From NCBI GenBank assembly GCA_024277835.1, contig JAJRUK010000229.1:1-11753 (forward strand): a DNA stretch of 11,753 nt, given 5' to 3'. A program made the translations under genes and the position numbers. The notes under the pieces were generated by a model. The model searched no databases. It was given only the letters and a program-made list of their open reading frames with translations, and was not told the DNA's origin. Position 1 is the stretch's first letter. Each line of letters opens with the position of its first letter. Shown here piece by piece: positions 5,916 through 11,753 of this stretch. Source of the stretch: Planctomycetota bacterium (GTDB lineage Bacteria > Planctomycetota > Phycisphaerae > UBA1845).

Positions 5916-6392
5916 CTACGGAAAGACGCCTCCACAGACCGGACACGTTTTCTTGCCATTGGCTTCGACCGGCGCGACCCATCTGCCACCGCACGTCTGC
6001 GAATTGCAGGGCCTGGCAGCTTGTCCGGACTGTTTCATGCACTTGGGACATTGCACAGGGAAATCGTCGAACCCAAACTCGCGCCGCATCACGAAGTGGT
6101 TATGGCATGACGCATCCACGCAAACGACATGAAAGTCCGCCGACGTCGCCTGCTCTCGGGCGCCCTTGGGGGGCGGCGGTGTGATGAACCCGATCACGAA
6201 CGTCACACACCACACCGTGATGAACGCGCCGAATCCGTAAACAAGGTAGCGAACGGCAGGCGTCTCCCAGATGAGCCACGGTTCTTCGCGAACCTGCTCA
6301 AGCCAATCGGCGAACCCCTTGCGCACCACCGGCACCTGCTCGCGCAGCGCGGTGTACCATTCTGCCAATCGATTCGGTCCTTCGTAGGCCAT
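5916..6392 (-). CDS. Membrane-anchored protein with two tandem zinc ribbons
   Basis: The product has 158 residues from the ATG at 6392. An upstream in-frame ATG at 6473 would add 27 Pro- and Lys-rich residues whose third codon positions look much less GC-rich than the rest; AAGGA lies eleven bases before 6392, so I prefer the shorter form. An N-terminal amphipathic region (about 1-45) leads to one transmembrane helix (VRYLVYGFGAFITVWCVTFVIGFI), then a Pro turn and a Cys-rich tail. The tail has two units of the same plan: C-x4-C-x18-C-x2-C (ending CPKC) and C-x4-C-x15-C-x2-C (ending CPVC). Eight Cys would bind two zinc ions. The family is not recognised; a sensor, assembly factor or nucleic-acid-binding role is open. 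It lies between trmB and the transporter, with repeat-filled gaps, so an operon link is uncertain. Confidence 0.72.
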   Translation of the reverse strand: MAYEGPNRLAEWYTALREQVPVVRKGFADWLEQVREEPWLIWETPAVRYLVYGFGAFITVWCVTFVIGFITPPPPKGAREQATSADFHVVCVDASCHNHFVMRREFGFDDFPVQCPKCMKQSGQAARPCNSQTCGGRWVAPVEANGKKTCPVCGGVFP

Positions 6393-6490
6393 CGGGGGTT
6401 TCGTCCTTGCGTTCGATCCATTGTAGGACGGTTTCGGAGTAGAAGCGAATCGAGGACGAGGTGGAACCGGCATTTCGTCGGCGAGTACCG

Positions 6491-6523
6491 CCCCCTGAGC
6501 CGCGTGGCTTTAGCCCGCGCGGA
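6491..6523 (-). repeat. Dispersed repeat family 2 (GGCTAAAGCC palindrome), copy 1
   Basis: Read on the minus strand, TCCGCGCGGGCTAAAGCC, then ACGCGGCTCAGGGGG. It aligns with 10746-10777 in uvrA over about 32 bases with three substitutions and one single-base indel, in the opposite orientation. The core is a near palindrome. It sits 18 bases outside the longer possible start of the zinc-ribbon gene. Confidence 0.8.
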
Positions 6524-6600
6524 GCTTCAAACTTCAAGGACTACCCAAAACGCAAATCCGCAGCAACGTGGCGTACCAACATCGAGTCGATGTCCCCACC

Positions 6601-6623
6601 GAGCCGTGACCGTTAGGGAGCGA
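6601..6623 (+). repeat. Dispersed repeat family 1, degenerate copy B
   Basis: GAGCCGTGACCGTTAGGGAG followed by CGA matches copies A and D at 21 of 23 positions compared with D. It faces copy C 30 bases downstream, so the two can pair as a 23-bp imperfect stem. Confidence 0.8.
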
Positions 6624-6653
6624 AAGGTGAATACCCGGTGTAGCACCACTCAA

Positions 6654-6679
6654 TCGCTCCCTCACGGTCGCGGCTCTGA
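6654..6679 (-). repeat. Dispersed repeat family 1, copy C, overlapping the 3' end of trmB
   Basis: The minus strand is identical to copy D (9087-9112) over 26 bases. It encodes the last TrmB residues SEPRP and the TGA stop (6664-6662), so the repeat forms the end of the gene. Confidence 0.9.
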
Positions 6680-7282
6680 TCGGACAAACGCCGCCCGATA
6701 GATTTCCCGCCCCTCCCGCACATACTTGATCTCGAAGTTGGTCCCCTCCCACTCGGGTCCGGGCGTGGACGCTCGCTTGTCCCACGGAATTTGCGAAAGC
6801 TCCGTGCGCGCGTCGAGAAGATCGCGCATCTCGTGGAAGTATTCTTCATGGTCCGACTGGACAAGCCACCGAGCCGATGGCTTAAGCGCTTTCAGCGCCG
6901 CCTCGACGAAATCAGGTTGCATCAGTCGCCGCTTGTGATGGCGAGCCTTGGGCCAGGGGTCCGGGTGATACAAATGAAGAACGTCAATGCACTCGGGCGG
7001 CAGGTGATTCATCACAAAAAACTTCGCGTCGGTCCGCATGACGTGTACATTTTCGATTTCGCGGCGGGCGATGCGATCGGCGATGTACTTGAAGAATTTG
7101 TTCGCCCATTCGATCCCGAGCATACGAATGTGCGGGTTACTTGTCGCGCGAGAGATAAGAAATCCGCCCTTGCCCGACCCGATCTCAAGCTCAAACGGAC
7201 CCGGCGAATCAAACCACGACAGCGGATCAACAATCTCACCGTCGGCGGGGGCTTCGATGATAACGTCTTCGATAGCTAGCAT
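6662..7282 (-). CDS. trmB: tRNA (guanine-N7-)-methyltransferase
   Basis: The 206-residue enzyme methylates N7 of G46 in the variable loop of tRNA using S-adenosylmethionine, in the cytoplasm. The Rossmann-fold motifs of TrmB are all visible: motif I LEIGSGKGGFL (32-42), GIEW (56-59), the post-motif D85 region (RTDAKFF), and the family signature YHPDPWPKARHHKRRL (105-120). The C-terminal TNFEIKYVREGREIYRAAF (181-199) matches the conserved T-x-FE-x-KY end. Length is in the usual range. No clear ribosome site precedes the ATG at 7282. The gene starts 47 bases after dgt on the same strand and is probably in its operon. The last residues, SEPRP and stop, come from a dispersed repeat and replace whatever native end there was; the conserved core is unaffected. 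Confidence 0.95.
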   Translation of the reverse strand: MLAIEDVIIEAPADGEIVDPLSWFDSPGPFELEIGSGKGGFLISRATSNPHIRMLGIEWANKFFKYIADRIARREIENVHVMRTDAKFFVMNHLPPECIDVLHLYHPDPWPKARHHKRRLMQPDFVEAALKALKPSARWLVQSDHEEYFHEMRDLLDARTELSQIPWDKRASTPGPEWEGTNFEIKYVREGREIYRAAFVRSEPRP

Positions 7283-7329
7283 GGGGGGTATCTTCGCGGG
7301 GCAAGGGGAACCCGCAAGTGCTGGCTGGA

Positions 7330-8439
7330 CTACGCGCCGCTAAGTTGAGCGTAAGCTTCGGCGCAAAACCGATCCGTCATACCCGCCATGTAGTCGCAAA
7401 CGACGCGGTCGATGCCTTGCTCGTCGATGCGTGTCGCGAAACGCGATGGTAGCTTACTCGGATCGCTGCGGAAGGCGTCGAAGAGCGCAAGGATTTTTCC
7501 TTGCCCATCCGCGTCGCCGGTCGCTACGTCGGGGTGGCGGTAGACGCGAGCCGCCAGGAAACGTTCGACCTCTCCGACGCACACATCCATTTTTTCCGAG
7601 AGCGTAACGAGAGGCCCATTCGCACTCGCGACTTGCTCAAACGACTCGACCTCCGATAGCAACGGCATCGAATTCTCAACCGCGTCGCTAAGAATCGCAT
7701 TGAGCATCGCATCGAGCACCGGTCGGCGAATCGCGTGCAATCGATCCGCCCCCTCTTTCACCTCAGCCACTTCGCGAGATTCACACCATAGCGGTAGCAC
7801 ACAAAGATCATCCGACCCGACAAACCCCGCACCGATCGCGTCCTCAAGATCGTGACAATTATAGGCAATCCGATCCGCCAGCGACGAAACCTGCGCCTCG
7901 ACTGATGGCGATCGATTCGCACCGCTCGTCTCCGGGACGTCGTAAGAGGTCGCATGCAACGCAAGCCCCGCACGAGTCGCAACCGTCAAGTTCAAACCGC
8001 GAAAGGCTGGGAAAGGATGTTCCAGATACTCAACGACGCGCAACGTGTGCAAGTTGTGATTGAACCCGCCCGCATTGGCCATCGCCCCCGTAAGCGCCTT
8101 CTCCCCCGCATGACCAAACGGCGGATGACCAAGATCGTGGGCGAGCGTAATCGCCTCCGCAAGGTCTTCGTTCGCCCGAAGCGCCTTCGCCAGCGTGCGA
8201 GCGATGTGCGAGGCTTCAAGCGTATGCGTCAGGCGCGTTCGAAAATGATCGTGATGCGACGGCGCAAAAACCTGTGTCTTCCCCTCAAGCCGACGAAAGG
8301 CTGTGCATCCGATGATCCTGTGTCGATCCAGCGCGAAGGGAGCGCGACGGGCATCGGATTGTTCCCGATGTTCGCGCGAACAAGTATCCTCGCCGCTATA
8401 CGCATAGGGCGCTGGTTCACAAAAATCGACGTGCGTCAT
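7330..8439 (-). CDS. dgt: Deoxyguanosinetriphosphate triphosphohydrolase-like HD-domain protein
   Basis: The 369-residue protein belongs to the dGTPase/dNTPase family, which splits dNTPs into the deoxynucleoside and triphosphate and so tunes dNTP pools in the cytoplasm. Visible motifs are CSREHREQSDARRAPFALDR (20-39), IIGCTAFRRLEGKTQVF (42-58), RTRLTHTLEASHIAR (67-81) with H72, HDLGHPPFGHAGE (101-113) with the HD pair H101-D102, FNHNLHTLRVVE (126-137), and SSLADRIAYNCHDLEDA (185-201) with D189 as the fourth metal ligand. The shorter form fits the dGTPase-like type-2 group rather than the longer E. coli Dgt. The ATG lies six bases after the stop of the HIT gene, a tight operon arrangement. The symbol is by family; the preferred dNTP is not visible. 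Confidence 0.93.
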   Translation of the reverse strand: MTHVDFCEPAPYAYSGEDTCSREHREQSDARRAPFALDRHRIIGCTAFRRLEGKTQVFAPSHHDHFRTRLTHTLEASHIARTLAKALRANEDLAEAITLAHDLGHPPFGHAGEKALTGAMANAGGFNHNLHTLRVVEYLEHPFPAFRGLNLTVATRAGLALHATSYDVPETSGANRSPSVEAQVSSLADRIAYNCHDLEDAIGAGFVGSDDLCVLPLWCESREVAEVKEGADRLHAIRRPVLDAMLNAILSDAVENSMPLLSEVESFEQVASANGPLVTLSEKMDVCVGEVERFLAARVYRHPDVATGDADGQGKILALFDAFRSDPSKLPSRFATRIDEQGIDRVVCDYMAGMTDRFCAEAYAQLSGA

Positions 8440-8445
8440 CGAAAA

Positions 8446-8997
8446 TCAGCCACCAAGCCCCGCCTCGCCCGCAGCCTTGACCAGTTCGGCGTAGAGCGCG
8501 TCCAGCGAATCGGGAACCACCCGCACATTCCCAAGGACAGCCATGAAATTCGTATCCCCGCCCCACCGCGGCACGATGTGCGCATGAAGATGCCCCGGCA
8601 AACCCGCCCCCGCACACTGCCCGACGTTGTAACCGACGTTGAACCCCTGCGCCTTCACCGTTTTCTTGAGAACAGACACCGCATCGCGAATCGCCCGCGT
8701 CATTTCGACAAGCTCTTCCTCGGAGAGATCAGCCATCTCCCCTTTGTGATCGGCGAACGCGACCATCAGATGTCCGTTTGTGTAAGGAAAGCGGTTCATC
8801 ACAACGAACGACCGCTCCCCGCGCCAAACGACATGATTCTCGACATCCTTATCCGGATCGCCCCAATACTGACAAAGAAAGCACCCGCCGTCGGTTGATT
8901 CCTCACCGAGCGAGCGAATGTAATCCATCCGCCACGGAGCCCAAAGATTCGTATTAAACTCTGCCACGCGCGTCGTTCTCAACACCCCAACACGCAT
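8446..8997 (-). CDS. HIT-family protein, Ap4A phosphorylase-like
   Basis: The 183-residue protein of the histidine-triad superfamily acts on nucleotide phosphoanhydrides or phosphoramidates. Its triad is GH136LH138AH140IVPRW, with H138 as the expected nucleophile. NLWAPWRMDYI near the N-terminus, CFLC (39-42), MNRFPYTNGHLMVAFADHKGEMADL (67-91) and PRWGGDTNFMAVLGNVRV (143-160) fit the branch that includes the actinobacterial Ap4A phosphorylases. The substrate is therefore probably Ap4A-like, an inference. The start is uncertain. ATG 8997 gives ten extra residues, whereas GTG 8967 begins nearer the conserved NLWAPWRM. A promoter candidate (9026-8998) would start transcription near 8991, which would exclude the ATG. 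It is the first gene of a leftward operon with dgt six bases downstream. Confidence 0.9.
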   Translation of the reverse strand: MRVGVLRTTRVAEFNTNLWAPWRMDYIRSLGEESTDGGCFLCQYWGDPDKDVENHVVWRGERSFVVMNRFPYTNGHLMVAFADHKGEMADLSEEELVEMTRAIRDAVSVLKKTVKAQGFNVGYNVGQCAGAGLPGHLHAHIVPRWGGDTNFMAVLGNVRVVPDSLDALYAELVKAAGEAGLGG

Positions 8998-9026
8998 AGT
9001 TTATCCCGCGTCCACCCCCCCCACAA
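8998..9026 (-). promoter_or_regulatory. Candidate promoter of the HIT-dgt-trmB operon
   Basis: On the minus strand TTGTGG (9026-9021) and TAAACT (9003-8998) have a 17-base spacer that contains most of a G8 run. The match to consensus is moderate (3/6 and 4/6). The -10 touches the ATG at 8997, so if real it favours the GTG start at 8967. Confidence 0.28.
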
Positions 9027-9086
9027 GCGACCCCGACCAACCCCGACCTACTCGGTCCTGACAATCCTAACAGATTCGTCTCCCCA

Positions 9087-9112
9087 TCAGAGCCGCGACC
9101 GTGAGGGAGCGA
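9087..9112 (+). repeat. Dispersed repeat family 1, copy D
   Basis: The core GAGCCGCGACCGTGAGGGAG sits in the divergent gap between the HIT gene and the lipoprotein gene. It is identical to copy C over 26 bases and differs from copy A at one. Confidence 0.9.
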
Positions 9113-9171
9113 ACAAACGGCAATCGTGTTCCCCTCGCCTGCGATCAACGGACCCAAATGCAAACCGCGTG

Positions 9172-9200
9172 TTGGCAGAGTGCGAGCGCGGCGGTAGACT
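9172..9200 (+). promoter_or_regulatory. Candidate promoter of the small lipoprotein gene
   Basis: TTGGCA (9172-9177) and TAGACT (9195-9200) are spaced by 17 bases (5/6 and 4/6 matches). Transcription would start close to 9207, only a few bases before the ATG at 9211, so the message would be almost leaderless. The lack of a ribosome site near this ATG agrees. Confidence 0.42.
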
Positions 9201-9210
9201 CCACGATCTT

Positions 9211-9828
9211 ATGAACAAGAGCCTAACACTATTCGCAATCGTCCCTGCAATGCTCGCACTGACAGGTTGCAGTCGCGACGTCCGCCTCACCGACGAAAAA
9301 GTGCGCACCGTGACGGTCAAAGCGGTTTCGCACTACGGCGAGCAGCTTGATAAATCCGCATCACCGGAAAAAGTCGCCTACGTCGCGCTTCGTGCGATCA
9401 GGGAAGACTTTCAGGCGAAGAGCGACGCGGACCGTGAGGCTGCGCTCGACAAGCAATTCGATGTTTGCGCCGCGGACGAGCTTCAGCGAGTCAACAAGAC
9501 AGGTTTGTCCCGCGATGAGTGGGTCTACACGATCGTTCATCGTTGGACGCCGACGGTCGCGCACTACGTTACCGATTTCCCGACGTCGTGGGAGCAGGCA
9601 AAGTCGCGACTGGTCAATCGAAAGATCGAATCCATCGTGGATCATCCCGACGGTGGGAAGCGATGTGAGATCGCGATGGAGGCTTCGGACCCCAGCGGTG
9701 ACGTGAACGCACGGGTCGTTGTGCTCGTGTGGCTCGCGATGGACAACGGGTTTTGGCGCGTAACGCACCTTGGTTTCGATCCGTCGCACCGATCGCTCGG
9801 TCAACAGCAAGCCTCGAAAGGTCCGTAG
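9211..9828 (+). CDS. Small putative lipoprotein, no recognised family
   Basis: The product has 205 residues. The signal MNKSLTLFAIVPAMLALTGC ends in the lipobox L-T-G-C with lipidated Cys20, so the protein is membrane-anchored and faces the periplasm or outer surface. A GTG at 9169 is in frame but would put 14 residues before the signal and lies in the promoter candidate, so I reject it. The mature part has a helical first half (KVAYVALRAIREDFQAKSDADREAALDKQFDVCAADE) and a mixed second half with WTPTVAHYVTDFP and a strand-rich end, ARVVVLVWLAMDNGFWRVTHLGFDP. The end is reminiscent of NTF2-like or DUF-type lipoproteins, but I cannot assign it. It is divergent from the HIT gene and 156 bases before uvrA. 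Confidence 0.78.
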   Translation: MNKSLTLFAIVPAMLALTGCSRDVRLTDEKVRTVTVKAVSHYGEQLDKSASPEKVAYVALRAIREDFQAKSDADREAALDKQFDVCAADELQRVNKTGLSRDEWVYTIVHRWTPTVAHYVTDFPTSWEQAKSRLVNRKIESIVDHPDGGKRCEIAMEASDPSGDVNARVVVLVWLAMDNGFWRVTHLGFDPSHRSLGQQQASKGP

Positions 9829-9984
9829 GCTAGTAGGGGGTCAGGCTAGCGAATTCATGGCCGTCGAAGGGACGGTCCCATGCGCGTGCCATGGCCAAGC
9901 GCAGCGCCGCCATGTGGTCCGTCCGAAAGCGCGGTCCGGCGGTGAATGGGTCAGGCGCAGGCGGGTCGGGGTTCAGGTGGGTCG

Positions 9985-11753
9985 ATGGAAGCCAAAACGA
10001 TCAGCGTTAAGGGAGCACGCGAGCACAACCTACGGAGCGTCTCTCTGGACATCCCGCGAGGAAAGCTGATCTGCTTCACCGGCGTGTCCGGTAGCGGAAA
10101 AAGCAGCTTCGCCTTCGATACCCTTTTCGCCGAAGGTCAGCGTCGGTATCTCGAATCGCTGAGTTCCTACGCCCGACAATTCCTCGGCCAACTCGCCAAG
10201 CCAGATGTAGACCAGATCACCGGACTAAGTCCCGCGATTTCGATCCAGCAGAAAACGAGCGGTTGGAATCCGCGGAGTACCGTCGGGACAATAACGCAAA
10301 TCCACGACTACCTCCGCGTCCTGTTCGCGCGCATCGGAAAACAACACTGCCCGAGTTGCGGCGAGGCGATTCGTGCGCAGTCGCGAGAGCAGATCATCGC
10401 CCGGATTCTGGAGCTACCCGATCGATCGAAGATTCACATTCTCGCCCCGGTCGTGCGAGGCCAAAAAGGCGAATACCGCGACCTGTTTGAGGATATGATC
10501 AAGCAGGGGTACGCCCGTGCCCGCGTCGATGGTGACGTGGTTGCCCTCTCCGACGTGCCGCCACTCGCTCGCAACATTCGCCACAACATCGAGATCGTGA
10601 TTGATCGACTGGCGATTTCTGAAAAAAATCGTGCTCGGTTGGCGGAAGCGGTGGAGGCTGCGTTGAAGCTTGGCGGCGGGTCGTTGATTGTGCAGGTGGT
10701 AGAGAACGCGGAGAAAACAGGGGAACAGTCCACGACGGCTGAACGTCCGCGCAGGCTAAAGCCTGCGGCTCGGGGGGGGCGTGCGACGCGTAGTAGTGCG
10801 GCGCGCGGACCTTCGACGACGGGAGGCGAGGACTTACTTCTTTCGTCGCATTATGCTTGCACCCGGTGCGACGTGAGTTTCGAATCGCCGTCGCCGCAGC
10901 TTTTTAGCTTCAACTCGCCCAGCGGCATGTGCCTTACGTGCGACGGCATGGGCACAACGTTCGACTTCGACCCGTACAAGCTCGTTCTGAATCCGAAAAA
11001 ACCGTTTTTCAAATACGCGATCGATCCGATGCGATTCTGGGGACGCATGGGCAAGTGGCGACGCCACATCTATCGCGGCGTCGCGAAGCACGTCGGGTTC
11101 GACATCAAACTACCTTGGGAAAAACTTCCTGAGAACGCAAAGCACGCGATCCTCTACGGACTAGGCCACGAGCACATCACCTACGAATGGCGATGGTCCG
11201 GCGGCATGTCGCGACATGGCGGAACCTTCGAAGGCGTGCTGGCCGACCTCCGCAAAAAATACAAGAAAGCAAATTCGACGTTCGTCCGTGCCTATTACGA
11301 GCGGTTCATGAAAAAAGCGGTCTGCACGTCATGTGGCGGCGCAAGACTCAACGCGCAGGCGAGAGCGGTTCAAGTTGGTGGCGAAACACTGACCGACCTT
11401 TCTGCTATGTCCATAAGCGACGCCCGGGCATTTTTCGACGAGCTAACCTTCAGCGAGACCGAGCAGGTCATCGCCGTCGAGGTGCTCAAGGAAATCCGCG
11501 GGCGATTGAAGTTTCTGTGCGACGTAGGACTCGATTACCTCGCACTCGACCGCACCGCGCCAACGCTTTCCGGCGGCGAGTCGCAGCGTATCCGCCTCGC
11601 CAGTCAAATCGGCGCAGGACTCGTCGGTGTGCTCTACATTCTCGACGAACCAAGCATCGGTTTGCATCCGCGCGACAACGACCGACTCCTCGCCTCGCTC
11701 GAGCGCCTGCGAGACCTGGGCAACACCGTCATCGTCGTCGAGCACGACGAACA
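9985..11753 (+). CDS. uvrA: UvrABC excision nuclease subunit A, 5' part, cut by the window edge
   Basis: 589 codons are visible, and the gene continues past the edge. UvrA is the ATPase that finds bulky DNA damage and loads UvrB in nucleotide excision repair. The visible part has Walker A GVSGSGKS (33-40), FAFDTLFAEGQRRYLESLSSYARQF (42-66), NPRSTVGT (95-102), the first zinc finger C292-x2-C295-x20-C316-x2-C319, a CTSCGG pair (447-452), ABC signature LSGGESQR (528-535), Walker B YILDEPS (551-557) and H587 of VEHDE. AGGTGG lies four bases before the ATG at 9985. An in-frame ATG at 9946 is possible but lacks homologous sequence. Odd feature: residues about 242-281 are a low-complexity insert before the zinc finger, about 37-40 residues longer than E. 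coli UvrA there by recall, and it includes a translated dispersed repeat (10746-10778). The frame stays open and all motifs are intact. Confidence 0.96.
   Translation, partial: MEAKTISVKGAREHNLRSVSLDIPRGKLICFTGVSGSGKSSFAFDTLFAEGQRRYLESLSSYARQFLGQLAKPDVDQITGLSPAISIQQKTSGWNPRSTVGTITQIHDYLRVLFARIGKQHCPSCGEAIRAQSREQIIARILELPDRSKIHILAPVVRGQKGEYRDLFEDMIKQGYARARVDGDVVALSDVPPLARNIRHNIEIVIDRLAISEKNRARLAEAVEAALKLGGGSLIVQVVENAEKTGEQSTTAERPRRLKPAARGGRATRSSAARGPSTTGGEDLLLSSHYACTRCDVSFESPSPQLFSFNSPSGMCLTCDGMGTTFDFDPYKLVLNPKKPFFKYAIDPMRFWGRMGKWRRHIYRGVAKHVGFDIKLPWEKLPENAKHAILYGLGHEHITYEWRWSGGMSRHGGTFEGVLADLRKKYKKANSTFVRAYYERFMKKAVCTSCGGARLNAQARAVQVGGETLTDLSAMSISDARAFFDELTFSETEQVIAVEVLKEIRGRLKFLCDVGLDYLALDRTAPTLSGGESQRIRLASQIGAGLVGVLYILDEPSIGLHPRDNDRLLASLERLRDLGNTVIVVEHDE
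10746..10778 (+). repeat. Dispersed repeat family 2, copy 2, in frame inside uvrA
   Basis: CGCAGGCTAAAGCCTGCG (10750-10767) is a perfect 8-bp inverted repeat around AA, followed by GCTC and a run of eight G (10772-10779). It is read as R-P-R-R-L-K-P-A-A-R-G-G in UvrA (residues about 254-265). The second copy, inverted, is at 6491-6523. Confidence 0.85.

Larger units (their letters stand above)
6393..6661. other. Intergenic gap made largely of dispersed repeats
   Basis: Between the zinc-ribbon start and the trmB stop lie a family-2 repeat (6491-6523) and two facing copies of family 1 (6601-6623 and 6654-6679). I see no gene. The facing copies form a long imperfect hairpin that could end transcription from trmB. 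Confidence 0.65.

Noticed and set aside
6129..6701. 190-codon plus-strand frame ending in LPHGRGSDRTNAAR
   Set aside because: It is antisense to the zinc-ribbon gene and the end of trmB, and its end is a translated dispersed repeat.
7954..8898. 314-codon plus-strand frame opposite dgt and the HIT gene
   Set aside because: It is Arg/Pro-rich antisense sequence crossing two well-supported genes.
9829..9984. Possible regulatory element (LexA-type box) before uvrA
   Set aside because: I looked for an SOS-type palindrome and found only G-rich sequence, a small GGGAC-G-GTCCC palindrome and three loose GGGTCAGG-like repeats; nothing that supports a known LexA box.
11443..11745. 100-codon minus-strand frame in uvrA
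   Set aside because: It is acidic antisense to the ABC signature and Walker B region of uvrA.

Overview
The window looks like part of a planctomycete-type (Planctomycetota) chromosome. The reasons are a pseudopilin with an AFTLIE cleavage site and a C-terminal WVDGHV motif, secreted proteins and lipoproteins of unknown function, and several short dispersed repeats whose translations (SLPHGRGSD, WKSVPH) I recall from planctomycete genomes. The phylum is an inference from style and recall, not from a search. There is no phage, transposase, CRISPR array, rRNA or tRNA.

Left part, 1-2690. A gene on the minus strand runs off the left edge. Its 50 visible residues are a signal peptide plus the opening of what looks like a VPS10/BNR-type beta-propeller protein. 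It is divergent from a complete secreted M14-family zinc carboxypeptidase-like gene (735-2567). Between them lie about 580 bases with two good promoter candidates and one dispersed repeat. The peptidase gene ends inside a strong hairpin repeat.

Middle, 2690-5070, plus strand. Three genes may belong together: a small Cys-rich exported protein (2776-3117), a type II secretion/type IV pilus-like pseudopilin (3176-3985) and a lipoprotein without recognisable family (4182-5069). This cassette is the least explained coding part of the window.

Right-centre, 5139-8997, minus strand. Five genes read leftwards: a HIT-family Ap4A phosphorylase-like protein, a dGTPase-like HD phosphohydrolase (6 bases after it), tRNA m7G46 methyltransferase TrmB, a membrane-anchored double zinc-ribbon protein, and a NicO/UreH-like membrane transporter with a His-rich loop. 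The first three are housekeeping (nucleotide and tRNA metabolism). The last two are separated from them or from each other by repeat-bearing gaps and may be transcribed separately. The transporter has an in-frame TAG two codons after its only plausible ATG, so its start is unresolved.

Right end, 9211-11753, plus strand. A small lipoprotein is followed by the first 589 codons of uvrA, which is cut by the window edge. The uvrA gene carries an extra stretch of roughly 40 codons just before its first zinc finger, and a copy of a dispersed palindromic repeat sits in it, in frame.

The most distinctive feature overall is the density of short dispersed repeats: at least four or five families and nine or so copies. 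Several touch genes: one supplies the stop codon of trmB, one that of the M14 gene, and one is translated inside UvrA.
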